Shown piece by piece: positions 35,557 to 46,906 of a stretch of DNA of 64,000 nt (positions are counted from its first letter, which is position 1; every line of letters begins with the position of its first letter). The DNA is from Pilasporangium apinafurcum. Lineage: Eukaryota; Oomycota; Peronosporomycetes; Pythiales; Pythiaceae. The notes beneath the pieces are model-generated. The model did not search any database. It was not told where the DNA came from and saw only the letters and a list, made by a program, of their open reading frames with translations. The translations under genes and the position numbers were made by a program. The stretch lies in NCBI GenBank assembly GCA_001600495.1, contig BCKE01000010.1:700765-764764 (forward strand). Direction: 5' to 3'.

Positions 35557-38500
35557 ATGGCCGCATCTACATCCGCATCATCCTCTCCACTGCGCAATCA
35601 TGCAATCCCAATATCTTCTACAATTTCGACGACTGCCTGTGTGTATCCACCCATATTGCGTGACAAGAATTCCACAGGGGATGACGGTATCCTCTACCAT
35701 GGTCCGCAGAGCCCTACGAAGCAGCGATTCCATCGAAAACCGCCGCATCTCGATCTTCAGCAAGAATACAAGGCAACTAAGAGCTATCGACAAGCGAGAG
35801 AGACAGTGAAAGTACTCACCGCCCACCACCGCCAACAGCAAGTAGAAAAGGAAGAGGGCTTTGAGCGTCAGTCCCATGCTGATAAATTCACGACGACATT
35901 TGTGGAAACGCGTTTGGCAACGTGTGGACCACCGACGCTCAATGACATGCGCGTGCGCATCGATCGCCAGCGGCAACGCGGTGCATCTACTGCTCAGCAC
36001 CCGGCGAGATTGTCCTCACCATTATCATCTTCAGCAACATCGATGAACAGAACGGAGCAAATTCATAAAGCGATTCGTCAAGCCTATGGTTCGCAAATGT
36101 TGGATCTAAAATCTCTGGGGCTCATTCATATCCCCGCCCAAGTCCACTCGACTATGCTCATGCAGCTTGCACATATGATCAAATCCGTCAATGTCAGTCG
36201 CAATGCACTTCGAGAGATTCCAGCAACGTTCTGTGAGGCATTTCCAGACGTTGAAACGCTCATTTACAAGGAAAACGCACTCGACCAACTCCCAGAAACA
36301 GCAATGGTCAAACTTCAATACCTCAAACGATTGGATATCGCCTGCAATCAGTTGTTACGTGTCCCTGCCTGCTTACCTGAGTCATTGGAAGTGCTGGACA
36401 TCAGCAGGAATCGCTTGCAGCATTTATCGAATCTGCATTTACTCACGCGCCTCGTAACACTAGATCTTTCATACAATCATCTTCAATTGCTCCCGCCAGG
36501 TATGATGTACTTGATCAAATTGCGCACGCTCGCGCTCAATGGCAATCGCTTGGTAACATTGGCAATACTTCCAAAACAAACGGTCAAAAGCACAAACGCT
36601 GTAGAAGAAAAGCAGCAGGATCCAACGGAAGAATCAGAAGGACTCGATGACGAGGCGGTGAAGAAACTGTGGCGTGTAGAGATTGATCCAGCGACGAATG
36701 ACACAATATACTTTCACACTATCACCAAAGAAGTCACGCGGACCAAACCACGTTGCTTTCTGGTCAAAATCCCCCCACTACCGCTAGCTAATATGCCATC
36801 AAGCGTGATTGAATCCAACGAGCCATCTGTTAAACCTAATAATGGGAAGGTGAGGAAGAAAAATGCCTTTCCAGATTGTGAATGGGAGATTGTGATGAGC
36901 GATGATGTCACATCCACGCAACTGGAATTCGTAAACTATCAAACAAATGAATCGTTTACGACATTACCCCCAGAGCTGGATACACTCGGTGACTTGACAG
37001 CTTTGCATACTCTCTCGCTTTCCGGAAATCAACTGCACGAGTTGCCGCCATCGATCGTAAGCACTGTAAAGAGTGGTCGACATGATTTACGCAAGACGCT
37101 CTTAATGTGTGACTTTGAAATTTTGTGTACTTGTAGGGAAAGCTCTTCCGTCTCACTCTTTTGGAAGCAGAAAATAACCATATTATGGTGATTCCAGACA
37201 CGTTACAGGATCTCCGTGCTCTACGAGTTGTCAAACTCGGCATGAATGCGCTCTCGACTCTGCCTCCGTCCTTCATGCAGTTACACAATCTTACCGAGTA
37301 AGTAGATTTTTTCAAGTCATGAACACTTAATCTCTTTCAAAAAGAAACTAACGAATCTTATGGGCGCACATAAAGATTAGATCTAAAGTTCAACCGTGTG
37401 CAGGTACTTCCAGACACATTCGGCCAATTAGCACATCTTAGCTCACTCGATCTGAGTGCCAATGTACTCGAAACGCTCCCGAAATCGTTTCTACAACTGA
37501 AAAAGCTGTCATCGCTCAAATTGCAAAATAATCCATCATTGTTACGCGCCGGTTTCCAAGCTGATACCCTTGCTCGTGGCGATATTGCGCAGGTGATGTG
37601 GCAGTTGCAGCACCAACTCGAATGTGATCGTCGTGGTGCAAAGCCACCAGATGTCAAATCCCACGTGATTGGGTTGGGCGATGAATGCTGGTCAACCAAT
37701 ATTCACCTCCATAAAGAATTCGCGCAGGCCATCATCACCGCTCAGACCACACACGTACTAGACTTCCACTGGAAAAATCTCGTCCTTGCACAATTCCCAC
37801 GCTCGTTTTTCACGTCTTTGGCGGATCTACGCGAGCTGCGGATCTCGGGCCAGGAACTATCGACACTCCCAGCGGATTTTGGGTGTGTTTTGCGCTCGCT
37901 TCGTATCCTGCAATTGCGTAAAAACAAAATAGAAACCATGGACGATAACCTTTTCACTTCACGTGACGGATTGGAATCACAATTGGAAGAGCTAGACATC
38001 GAATACAATCAGCTTGTGACACTGCCGACGTCTGTGGGTGATCTCAAGCGACTACGCGTACTCCGCGCAGCGAACAACCGCATGACGACGCTACCTTCGG
38101 AACTCGGCGCTCTCTCAGATATTTTGATAGAAGTGCATTTTGCGCATAACCGGTTCCAGGAGCCCCCACAATGCCTCGGCTCGCTTTTCCGCCTCGAGCG
38201 GCTAGACCTTTCGTACAACAAACTGGTGACGCTCAACTCGATGGACTTCGCACCGCTTCAAAACCTTATATCGCTGCGCGTGAATGTAAATCAATTGACC
38301 GACTTACCAGAGTCTATCAGCAAAAGTTCGTTAGAAGAACTCTGGGTCGCTGGGAACGCTTTCACGGTGTTTCCTTCGCCCGTATTGCAGCTCAAATCGA
38401 CCCTGCGCGTACTTAAGATACAAAGCAACAAGATCTCTCGCTTACCCCACGCCTTTGGCGAGCTTGCGAAGCTTGAGGTCATCGAATCCGATGGCAACCC

Positions 38501-40220
38501 GTTCCAATCACCTCCATCAGAAGTTATGGCCATGGGTATTCACCTGATCCGGCAATATTTGCTCAAGCGCCAAGAACGTGTGGAAGAGATCTCTCGATTA
38601 CTCACTGCAATCCAGTTAGAGTTCGATAGCGATGCCTTCCTGCAGCCTAAGCTCCAGGAACTTCTTATTCGTCCCACTTCTTCGTCGTCTTCAAATCGAT
38701 CAACCAACATGAGAGCGATGCAATTCCTGACTAATCAACATTTCATTGCTTTTAACAGCGCCGTTGACAAGTACGTTAACGGCTGCTTCTACTTGCATCC
38801 TGACACCCGCGGTGCCGATCTAGTGAACAAATTGCTGTTGCAAAAGCACTTTAATCTGGCACAGCGCCACCGCGCAAATGTGCTTTCTGATCTGCTCGCG
38901 CTTTGTGTACTAATTCGATCTAAAAAATGGGCTGACAAGGTCGATTTTCGGTTTAATGATGAGCGACCATGGGGTCGACAAGGAGAACTGATCGGGGTCT
39001 ATATGCTCAACCCCACGGTGATCTACGGTGATGACGATCCTGCTGATAATCAGTCGCCGAGTCTCCCGAGTATCTTGGAGGTGATCAAGACGCGAGTGCA
39101 CCATGGATTTACGGATGAAGCTTTCACGCACATGAGAGAAGATGTTGAAGACGCCATCACAAATTACATAGGGGTTTACGGTCCCATCGGTGTTGTGCAC
39201 GATTCTGTGCCGTTTAAATGTGGTTGCGAGGAGCTCCTGCGGTACAATAAAATGCACGAACCGTGTTATCGACCCGGATGGACGTTCGCGCAGGTGATAT
39301 ATACTCAGGAAGAAGCTGATCGCCGCGTGGCAGACGAGAACAAGATCGCAGAGGCGATGACTGCGCTTCGACCACAAATTGAGACGTTCTTGAAAACACC
39401 GGAGGGGGACAAACGCTTCCAGAAGGAAGTGAAGGCGCTGAAGACCAAATTACGATCAGAGCTTCAGGCGTTGAAGAAGAAGCTGGAGAAAACGCGCAAA
39501 AAGTACAAACGGCTGCATACTGAGCTCCAGAAGAAGGTCGCGGCTGAGAAGAAGCTGAAGAAATCGAATCCAATGGTATCATTGGGAACAGAGAAGGCAA
39601 AGACGGCAACGAACATAGCGGTACTCGACGATGATCAGACGGAAGTCCAGAAACTGAGTGACCGCGTGGCCAAGTGGACCAAGGAGTACGACCACGGCAA
39701 GGTGAAGCTCGGACAGGGCTACGTGGCGTTCATGGACGACGTTGTGTCAAAACTGCTGATAACTGTGGGAGCTGAAGTGCGCAACCATTTAATTCAGCAG
39801 CAACGTGACAAAGCGATCGAGCGTGGATGTCGAAGACCATGGGATGGACCGGGTGGGCATGACTTTGAGGCATACAAGAAGCTGATCCGACGGAACTTGC
39901 TTCGTGACGGTACCATGGAGAAAGAAGACGATAACGCCGGATCATTAGATACTATTGGTGACGATGCCGACCGAGTAAGCGTCAGCGACAACAGCGTGAT
40001 CAGTGACGTGTCATTTGAGGGATACGAAGATCTAGTCAGCAATGCTGCTGCTGCTGCCAATGGAGACTTCGATAATGATGATGAAGACGAAGAGGATGAT
40101 GATGATGTCGATACTGAAGAGGAAAAAGCAATGATCATGGCGAATCTTGTCGTGAGTGATGTAAGTGATGATGATGATGAAGATGCCAAGAAAGACGAGT
40201 CAGAAGACAGCGATTTATAG
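35557..40220 (+). CDS. Large leucine-rich-repeat protein with embedded WW-like segments and acidic tail
   Basis: Three exons: 35557-37056, 37137-37297, 37376-40220 (introns 80 and 78 bp); 1,501 residues. ATG at 35557 sits in a good context (cccatgg); an in-frame ATG at 35425 would add 44 residues. LRRs of the LxxLxLxxNxL type run from about residue 185 to 320 and again from about 460 to 1,000. Between them is a WW-like segment (LWRVEIDPATNDTIYFHTIT) and a second, weaker one (CEWEIVMSDD ... EFVNYQTNESFTTLPPEL). The C-terminal third has a compact domain with Cys (VPFKCGCEELL), a Lys/Glu coiled coil (about 1,240-1,310) and a long Asp/Glu tail. Domain order is unusual; function unknown, possibly a scaffold. 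Confidence 0.8.
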
Positions 40221-40350
40221 CAGCAAGCAACGAACAGAAAAGAGCAACAGCAATCATACCCAAAAAGACAACTTACACATCATCGCGTAGCCCGAGTAAG
40301 AACATATATTTACAAACACAGCATTTCGATTGTTGTTTGCAAATATTTTC

Positions 40351-42022
40351 TCACACTGGAGGATGGTGACTGGTCTGTGGATACGACGTGGCGTAGTCTC
40401 TCATCCATGGTGCACTGCCTGGCTTTCGAGGTTCCCGCATAGCAACACCATCAATGACAGGGTATCGTTCCGCAAATGAAGGCGTTCGAGGCGTTTTCAA
40501 CAGTGTTTGATACACTGCGTCACGATGGCCTGGATTTTCATGCAAGTGGCGAAATTGATTGAAGATTTTCATGGCGTACTTGGCATCAATCACAGGATCA
40601 TGATCCGCTTCCTACGGAATACATACACACATCAACGTGAGTGTCAATGCCCAGCAGACACAGTTGTTCAAAATTTGTCTTCAACGCATCTGTCCTTGTT
40701 ATACACACCTGGATGTTGTGCCCGAGCAAGTACTTTGCTACGTGGCGAAGTGAGAAGAAACGATAACGAATGATCCCATTGGTGGCTTGCATGGGAATTC
40801 GAAAAAGATCGGCTACATCAAACATTTGCCTGTAGTCGACGCCTTTTTCCAAACCGAGCCATTCGAGGTCTTTCTTGATAGACTGTCCCACAATGACGCT
40901 GTTCTTGGGAAGAATCGCCCTGAGTTGCACTAATGCTTCAGCCAGACTTGGAGCACCAACTAAATCACTATGTCCATTCGAACGTGGCGTCATGAAGGTA
41001 ATTTTTGTTGCCAGTTTCCCAATGTTTGGCGTACCTTTCGGTAATTCCAGTGAGTTGCGTGAGGTAGCTGATAATTTCTTTATCAGGTTTCACGTATTGC
41101 TCATAAAACACATTCTCCTGCTCATCCACGACTGCGATTCGAGCCACATCACGGTCTCTATACGCACACGTAAGTCAAAGAAACACACGTAGTCAGCGCA
41201 ACTGTCAAGTCTTCGCAAGTTCAATAAAAAAATATTCAACAGATACCGCAAAGCAGAGATAACGCAAAAGTACTTACGTTGTGCCCGTACCGGTAGCGAC
41301 GCATTCCACATCAATCGCATAGAACTAGATCAAAGCATGAATAAGTACAATCCACTTATCGCAATTATAAACGTCACAAAACTTTAACGCACCGGTCCCT
41401 CGATATCTCGCGTAAGTACAGGCACAATCTCGCTGATGACTTCGTAGTTCGCCTTCTTCTGGGGATTCGCTTGAATCTTCAGGCGGCGTCGTGTAGCACC
41501 CGAAGCTGCTGTTGATGCATTCGTGGGTGTCGTCGATACGCCTGGCGTAAGCACTGGCGCAGACTGATAGGAATCCATGGGTGACGGTATCATCAGCTGC
41601 GTCGGTGGTGCGGCATAGTACATACCACTGTTACCGTATTCCACAGGTGGCATCAGCAATTCCTTCGCACTATACGCACCACCACCACCCGTAACAGGAT
41701 TCGGCACCGGTGGGACGTGTGCAAACGGGCACGCTGTACCATTGCGGCATCCAGTTCCGGCCGTGTAAAAGCGGCATTGCCGTAACCCTGAGCTGGTCAC
41801 ACCAGTTGAATGGTTGCCCGCATATGGGTTGGATGCACTAATAGCAACATCGTCCTGCTGCTGTTGTTGCTGCGGCTGAAATTGCTGCTGATGACTGGCG
41901 CTATTGTCTCCATTCGTCTGGTTTTCATTCGAGGTATTTTTTTCGTGACGAAACGTACACGAATCGCCCCGGAAACAGCCCTGCGGCGCCTGGAAGTAGC
42001 GGCACACCGCCGTGGTCTGCAT
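40351..42022 (-). CDS. DEDDh 3'-5' exonuclease (REXO/Rex family) with two CCCH zinc fingers
   Basis: Five exons: 41393-42022, 41278-41324, 41035-41157, 40709-40967, 40351-40611; 439 residues, frames close. Two CCCH fingers: CRYFQAPQGCFRGDSCTFRH at residues 7-26 and CRFYTAGTGCRNGTACPFAH near 83-102, separated by a Gln-rich run. The exonuclease domain begins at FYAIDVECVATG (first Asp and Glu), continues with IVGQSIKKDLEWLGL (third acid) and ends with EADHDPVIDAKYAMKIF (His and last Asp), so the DEDDh set is complete. Known: Rex/REXO enzymes trim RNA 3' ends. CCCH fingers usually bind RNA. The exact orthologue (REXO1, Rex3, or a lineage form) is not decided. Confidence 0.87.
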
Positions 42023-42527
42023 GGCGGTCGTGTGTGTGCTTTGTCAATCAGCCAGAAGTTGTTACCCTCTCGTTACAGTACCCCCTCTGCTTTTTTCCCT
42101 TCGATGGACAAGGATCAGGAACTGCACGCGCGTGCGTCTGCTGTTATTTCCCACTGCAACCTCCCAAGTGGCTGCCTTTGCTTCCTTTCCCTTTCCGTAT
42201 TGACGCGGCATTTAGGAAAGAAAAACCAGTTCACAAAATTTAGGAAATCGAAAAACCGGTATTGATATACCGGTACCTGAGAACACGCCAACGGAATCAG
42301 GCAATTCCGATTAAGCCATGGAAGGAAGTGAATCATAATGCTGTTTTTGGATGATGTGCATCTCTTCTTGCTCCTTTTTCTCTCTTTCTTTCTCTCTCTT
42401 CCTTACATTCTGTTCTTAAGAATTTTATCTGCTATCATGTAAAAAAAAAAGAAAAGAAGAAAAAACACCGACCTGCATGACGATTGTATATAAATTAGCT
42501 GCCGGCTAGACACCTCTCAAAAAATCC
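42023..42527. other. Intergenic, with palindrome and polypyrimidine tract
   Basis: 505 bp upstream of the exonuclease gene. It holds an ACCGGTAT palindrome (42254-42275), a C/T tract (42361-42412) and an A/G run (42440-42468). No gene is supported. Confidence 0.5.
42254..42275. promoter_or_regulatory. ACCGGTAT-type inverted repeat
   Basis: accggtat and ataccggt face each other across a few bases, 232 bp upstream of the exonuclease ATG. Same motif family as 10821-10841 and 46361-46452. Function unknown. Confidence 0.3.
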
Positions 42528-42869
42528 TCATGAATCTTGTTTGTTTGGTGCTCGAGCTTGCTCTACTGATTCATGTGCACTATCCCGCATCATGCGCTGG
42601 TACTCGATGTTTCGCAGCGCATCTTGCAATTCTGTGGAGGTGTAGCGCTGATTTAATGTGCGATATTTCTTCAGCTGGATCACACCGATCAGCTCCCGTA
42701 CCCACCAACGCCCATCTTTGATGGCTTTCTTAATCGCCACGTCATCCTGCAAGTCACGGTTCTTGAAGAACGCTTTCTTGGCTTTATCCCGCACGTACGA
42801 TAACCCCAGTGGGTAGTCCCTGCCGACGAACAGGAACCGCTTGTAGAGATCGCGCACTTGTGGATGCAT
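42528..42869 (-). CDS. ETFRF1: ETFRF1/LYRM5-like LYR-motif protein
   Basis: 113 residues from the ATG that begins MHPQVRDLYKRFLFVGRDYP; upstream codons in frame have no other ATG. The LYR-type motif (DLYKRFLFVGRDYPLG), the FFKNRDLQDD stretch, and LIGVIQLKKYRTLNQRY match ETFRF1 (LYRM5). Known: this small matrix protein binds electron-transfer flavoprotein and displaces its FAD, lowering electron entry from fatty-acid and amino-acid oxidation; LYR proteins also bind acyl carrier protein. The C-terminal 25 residues are an extra polar extension. An upstream non-coding exon is possible. Confidence 0.88.
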   Translation of the reverse strand: MHPQVRDLYKRFLFVGRDYPLGLSYVRDKAKKAFFKNRDLQDDVAIKKAIKDGRWWVRELIGVIQLKKYRTLNQRYTSTELQDALRNIEYQRMMRDSAHESVEQARAPNKQDS

Positions 42870-43397
42870 GCTTTTTGTTCGGCAGCTTTCTTGCAAAAGA
42901 AATCGAACTTAACTGAAATGATGTTAGCTCAACAAAAGGTTGCGAGAAGGTACGCAAATACTGGCAGCAAAACTGTGAGTTCACCTTCGTGCGACCACCA
43001 TTACACATGACGCACATGAACCAATCGTTTTTCAATAGTAGGTACGGTACATGGTTTAATCAGGGCTGTCTTCTAGATGGATCTTCAAAAGATTTTTTTT
43101 GCTTTTCTCACTCTTTCTGATTTTCTCATTAATATCGTGTTGTTTAACGCCACTACATTCTACATCACACTGTCCTCTATGTGTCACGTTGCTGCTTTTG
43201 GCTAGAAGCAGCGCGTGATGACTTTTGTTTCCTTTATATTTTGCTTCTGTACACAACAAACACAGAAAAACCTAATAAGCACTAATGCTATCTACACTAT
43301 CATATCGTACTTTGTCCTGCCCAGAAGCCTTTCCACAATGTTCGCTCATGCACATACACTGCATGACATGGCACACCAAATCCAAAGCCTGTGGTCA
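42870..43397. other. Intergenic, nothing recognised
   Basis: 528 bp between two genes on the minus strand. It should contain the ETFRF1 promoter and the 3' end of the CCT gene. No open frame with a domain or splice partner was found. Confidence 0.45.
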
Positions 43398-44786
43398 CTA
43401 GGAAGCGCTGGTAATGAGCGGTGCAATCGCCATCGTCGGTGGTGAAGTTACTGTTGTTGGCTGTGGTGGTGTTGTTGGTTGCGTCGCTGTTGATGCTGAT
43501 ACAACCACCGGTGCTACTGCAACTAGGGCAGGAGTTGGGATTGCAGCGACAGCTGGAACAACAACATCCGTGTCCGATAGTGCCAAAGCTGGAGGTGTTG
43601 ATGACGTGGGTGTCGATGGAAGCGGAAATGACGGTAACACAGACGGCGACGCGTCTCCACTTGTTGGAGACATACTTTCGTCCTTGTTATCATTTTCCAA
43701 GACCCGCACAAACCGTCCTTTAATACGTGGACGGTCATCGGCAAGCTTCTTTCGGCAATCGTACTTGATACTCTTCTTCCAGGTACGATTTTTCCTCTTC
43801 TCGTGGAATTTTTGGATCCGCAATTTGCGCGCCTGTGGGCTATAGGACCCAATTTTCTTGTTGGAATCGCTCGGTTTCCCAGTAGGCGTCACAATATTCA
43901 GCACCCCCAGTAATGCATCGGGAGCAGTGATGGAAAGTGGTGCCTTGCTTGCAGCAGCTGCTGCAGGCACTGTCACACGTGCATGCTCCTTGCGTAGCTC
44001 TTCGGCTGCTGCAGAACTAGCAGTTACTTTGAGCTTCAATGATGGACTCATAGATCCTTTCGAAGCGGCTGCAGATCGTCCAACTGGCTGGGGAGCAGCG
44101 ACGGTTTTCTCGTCCTGTTTGCCAAAGAGTGCAGCACGCTTCTTGCGACTGGATGCACTCGTCGGTGACGGAATCGTAAAGTTCATCGTGTCAAAGCTCA
44201 TCAAGAGCTTCTCCGCATGCGTGGCATTGCTTGCCGGTTCCACATTCATTGGCTCTACTAGGCAAGAAGAGAGACACCAAAACAGGGTGAGACTCTTCAA
44301 TCAGAAAGCAAAAACAGCAAGTGGCGCCAACTAACCAAAGCTTGGCGAAGACGACATTTCTGCAACATCATCGTCATCGTCGTAGGCCAATCCACCACGC
44401 AGTGGCGACAAAAACGAATTCGGGCCAAACGCAAAATCTTGATCGTTGTCGTCTGCGCCAACAGGCGCAAAGTTCATATCTAACGACAGCTCCAAGTCGT
44501 CGTGCATGACCCAGTCGATATCGTTGTTCACACGCTCATCAAATTCCATGGATCGCAGGTTGTCATCGCTGATCCATCCGTCGGTATCCAGGTCGACCTC
44601 CATGCTGTCCATCGGTGGTTTCCGGCTGTCTACACAGACAGCGACCGCAACAGCAGCGGCCATGGCGGCAGCAGCATGGTGACTGCTTGATTTCTTTCGT
44701 TGCGCAAGCGTCATGGCGTTCAGTTTCTCTTGCGGCGACAAACACATGGACGACGGTTTGTCATCCATTGCATTCAGCGTGTTCAT
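43398..44786 (-). CDS. CCT-motif protein (first of two)
   Basis: Two exons, 44336-44786 and 43398-44257 (78-bp intron, phase 1); 436 residues. The CCT motif lies around residues 305-350: RKLRIQKFHEKRKNRT, WKKSIKYDCRKKLADD, RPRIKGRFV, all hallmark positions kept. In plants this motif gives nuclear import and DNA or partner binding (CONSTANS, CO-like, TOC1 family). No B-box or receiver domain is present. The N-terminal exon has an Ala/Val run and an acidic segment with phospho-type sites (DDDDDVAEMSSSPSFG), and the C-terminus is a long Pro/Thr/Val-rich tail. A transcriptional role is inference. Confidence 0.85.
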
Positions 44787-46906
44787 GGACTACTATTCAA
44801 ATGATGATGGCAACTACAACTACCACTACACACACACGCAGAGCGCATACACTGAGCGTGCACTATCTTTTTTTATCTAGCGGAATCAATCGCAAAAGAA
44901 TGAACAAGAATGCAACCAATAGTGACGAGCGATCCTCGCCACTGTGTGTTTGTATTGCGTTCTTTTTTCCCACAGGCTTTGGTTTTGGAAATGGAAAAGA
45001 ACTCAGCGGCAACATCAGCAGAAAGGAGCTATTCCCGAGGATTTGTGCAGGTATTTCCGGACAAGAAACAGATAAAAGTTTTTGGATTTATCTGTTTTAA
45101 ACATTTAAAAACAGTGACCTGTTTTTTATACACAATTGCACGATAGTGTTTGTGCCTTTGTTTGCGCTGACAAAAAAAATAATTTTTTACCAATCAAATT
45201 CCATTTTGTTGGATTTATGGGTCTGTCTCTTGAGGTACCTAAGAAATTTAATACTGAAGAAGTCGGGTAAAGTATATTATAGATACTAAAAAAACACAAT
45301 AGATAACGAAAAAATGGATCAAAACATTTACTTAATCGATTTCTATTCGAACTCATCTACCCACAGTAGATTCCTTCTCCTCTCAAGAAAAAATTGTTCT
45401 CTTCCTGTCATCACGTGGATGGACTGGTATCATTTGGGCAATATAACACCAATCATGCCACCCATGGGAAGTACAGTAAGTATACTCAGCTTCAGATTTG
45501 AAATCAATGGATGAATTGAATGGAGTGGACCCATACCGCAGTCTACGTAGGATTTTTGTTGGACGAAAACAGTTAGCATCACCTACTACGTCAATGACGC
45601 CATGACACCATGACGCACTTACGAGAAAAATGAAAAGAACGGTAACATCATGTCACGACGCGAAAGCGAATACAAATATTATGATCATTGTATACTTCCA
45701 ACAACAGGAACTCGGTCAAATTTTGCGAACGTCGCCAATAAAGGCGAGTGGGATGAGGTTTGGCATTCGATTTCTCAAATTTTGTAAAGTGTCAATGTCA
45801 AAAGTAAATCAAGCGTACAGTTATACATTATACCTACCCTTACCATGAATGGGAATCATACACCCGCCCTGAATGAATTGTTGTTGACTATGCATTTTAC
45901 AGACGAAAATTCGTTCTTGGGTTGTTTGCGCCAAAAATAGTCAGCAAGCAAGATTTTCGACAAAGCCGAACCATCAATTTATGAACTGGAATCCGTTTCT
46001 GTCCGTTTTTCCTTTCCCGTTTACCCTTCTATTTAACTACGGTGGTTATCCCGATGAACGTAAAACAAATCCCTGTATGAGCTCCTCATTTTTACCAAGA
46101 AATACACCAAAGTACCTTCTAAAACCACATTGCGTTCCACAAGAAACTAGGGGGGAGGGGGTATGTGCACTCCATAGTCCCATGGAGTGATCGTGCTGAA
46201 CGCTTTTGAATATCAGGTCAAAAAGGAATTCCATTAAATTAAACATCCGCTTCTGTGTACCCTTATGCGCGCTTCTTTACTCTTCCACTTCGATGACGAC
46301 GGCATGTCACGCCACTGCCTATCTGACACTTCATTCAGGCTAGCGAGTGGTTCACCGATGTATACCGGTATTTTACTTGTGTATTTTATATACCGGTTAT
46401 TTACTGGTATTTCCCATCCATTATTTCTTAAAAAATACCGGTATACTGGTATCTCACTACCTCTTCCGAAGTGTCGTGCTGAACCCACCAAAAAAAATCG
46501 GTTGTTCCACCCAGTTGGCTGGGTGCAGAAAAGAGCCCGTTCCGTGAAAAGCTCTAAACAAATGCAAACCAAAATTCCATTTTTGCGCACAGAAGAAGCC
46601 GAGAAGAAAGCAGTTGGAGAAGCCACACAACCCACCAACAGCAACAGCCGCAACGGTAGGATATTTTACAGTCCAGTCAATCATAGGACTAAGAGACTGT
46701 AAGAACCATCACCATTTCCCATCTCTTCTCTCAAGTCTGAAAGCGCCTGTAGCTGTGTGGATTAGGTTGTGTCGATCTGTTTGTCTGTGTGCAAGAGGCG
46801 AGCAGCTCCAGTGGGTTTTGGGGTTTGACAGGAAAGAAAAAAAAAGAGAGAGAGAGAGAGAATTAGCGGCACACGCAAAACCAATTAGTCGAGTAATATT
46901 AAAACA
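44787..46906. other. Long intergenic region, no gene supported
   Basis: 2.1 kb between divergent genes. Open frames are short and lack domains. Features seen: a palindromic ACCGGT-type cluster (46361-46452), a G run at 46149-46157 and a GA microsatellite (46845-46862) just upstream of the FYVE gene. Confidence 0.5.
46361..46452. repeat. Cluster of TACYGGTAT palindromes
   Basis: Five copies of tac(c/t)ggta within 92 bp (at about 46363, 46391, 46402, 46436 and 46444) in an AT-rich stretch. The density is far above chance and matches the palindromes at 10821 and 42254. It lies 455 bp upstream of the FYVE gene ATG. Confidence 0.55.

Noticed and set aside
46265-46702. 145-codon frame on the + strand over the ACCGGT cluster
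   Set aside because: Composition is like the AT-rich flank; no family, no splice partner and it would include the repeat cluster.
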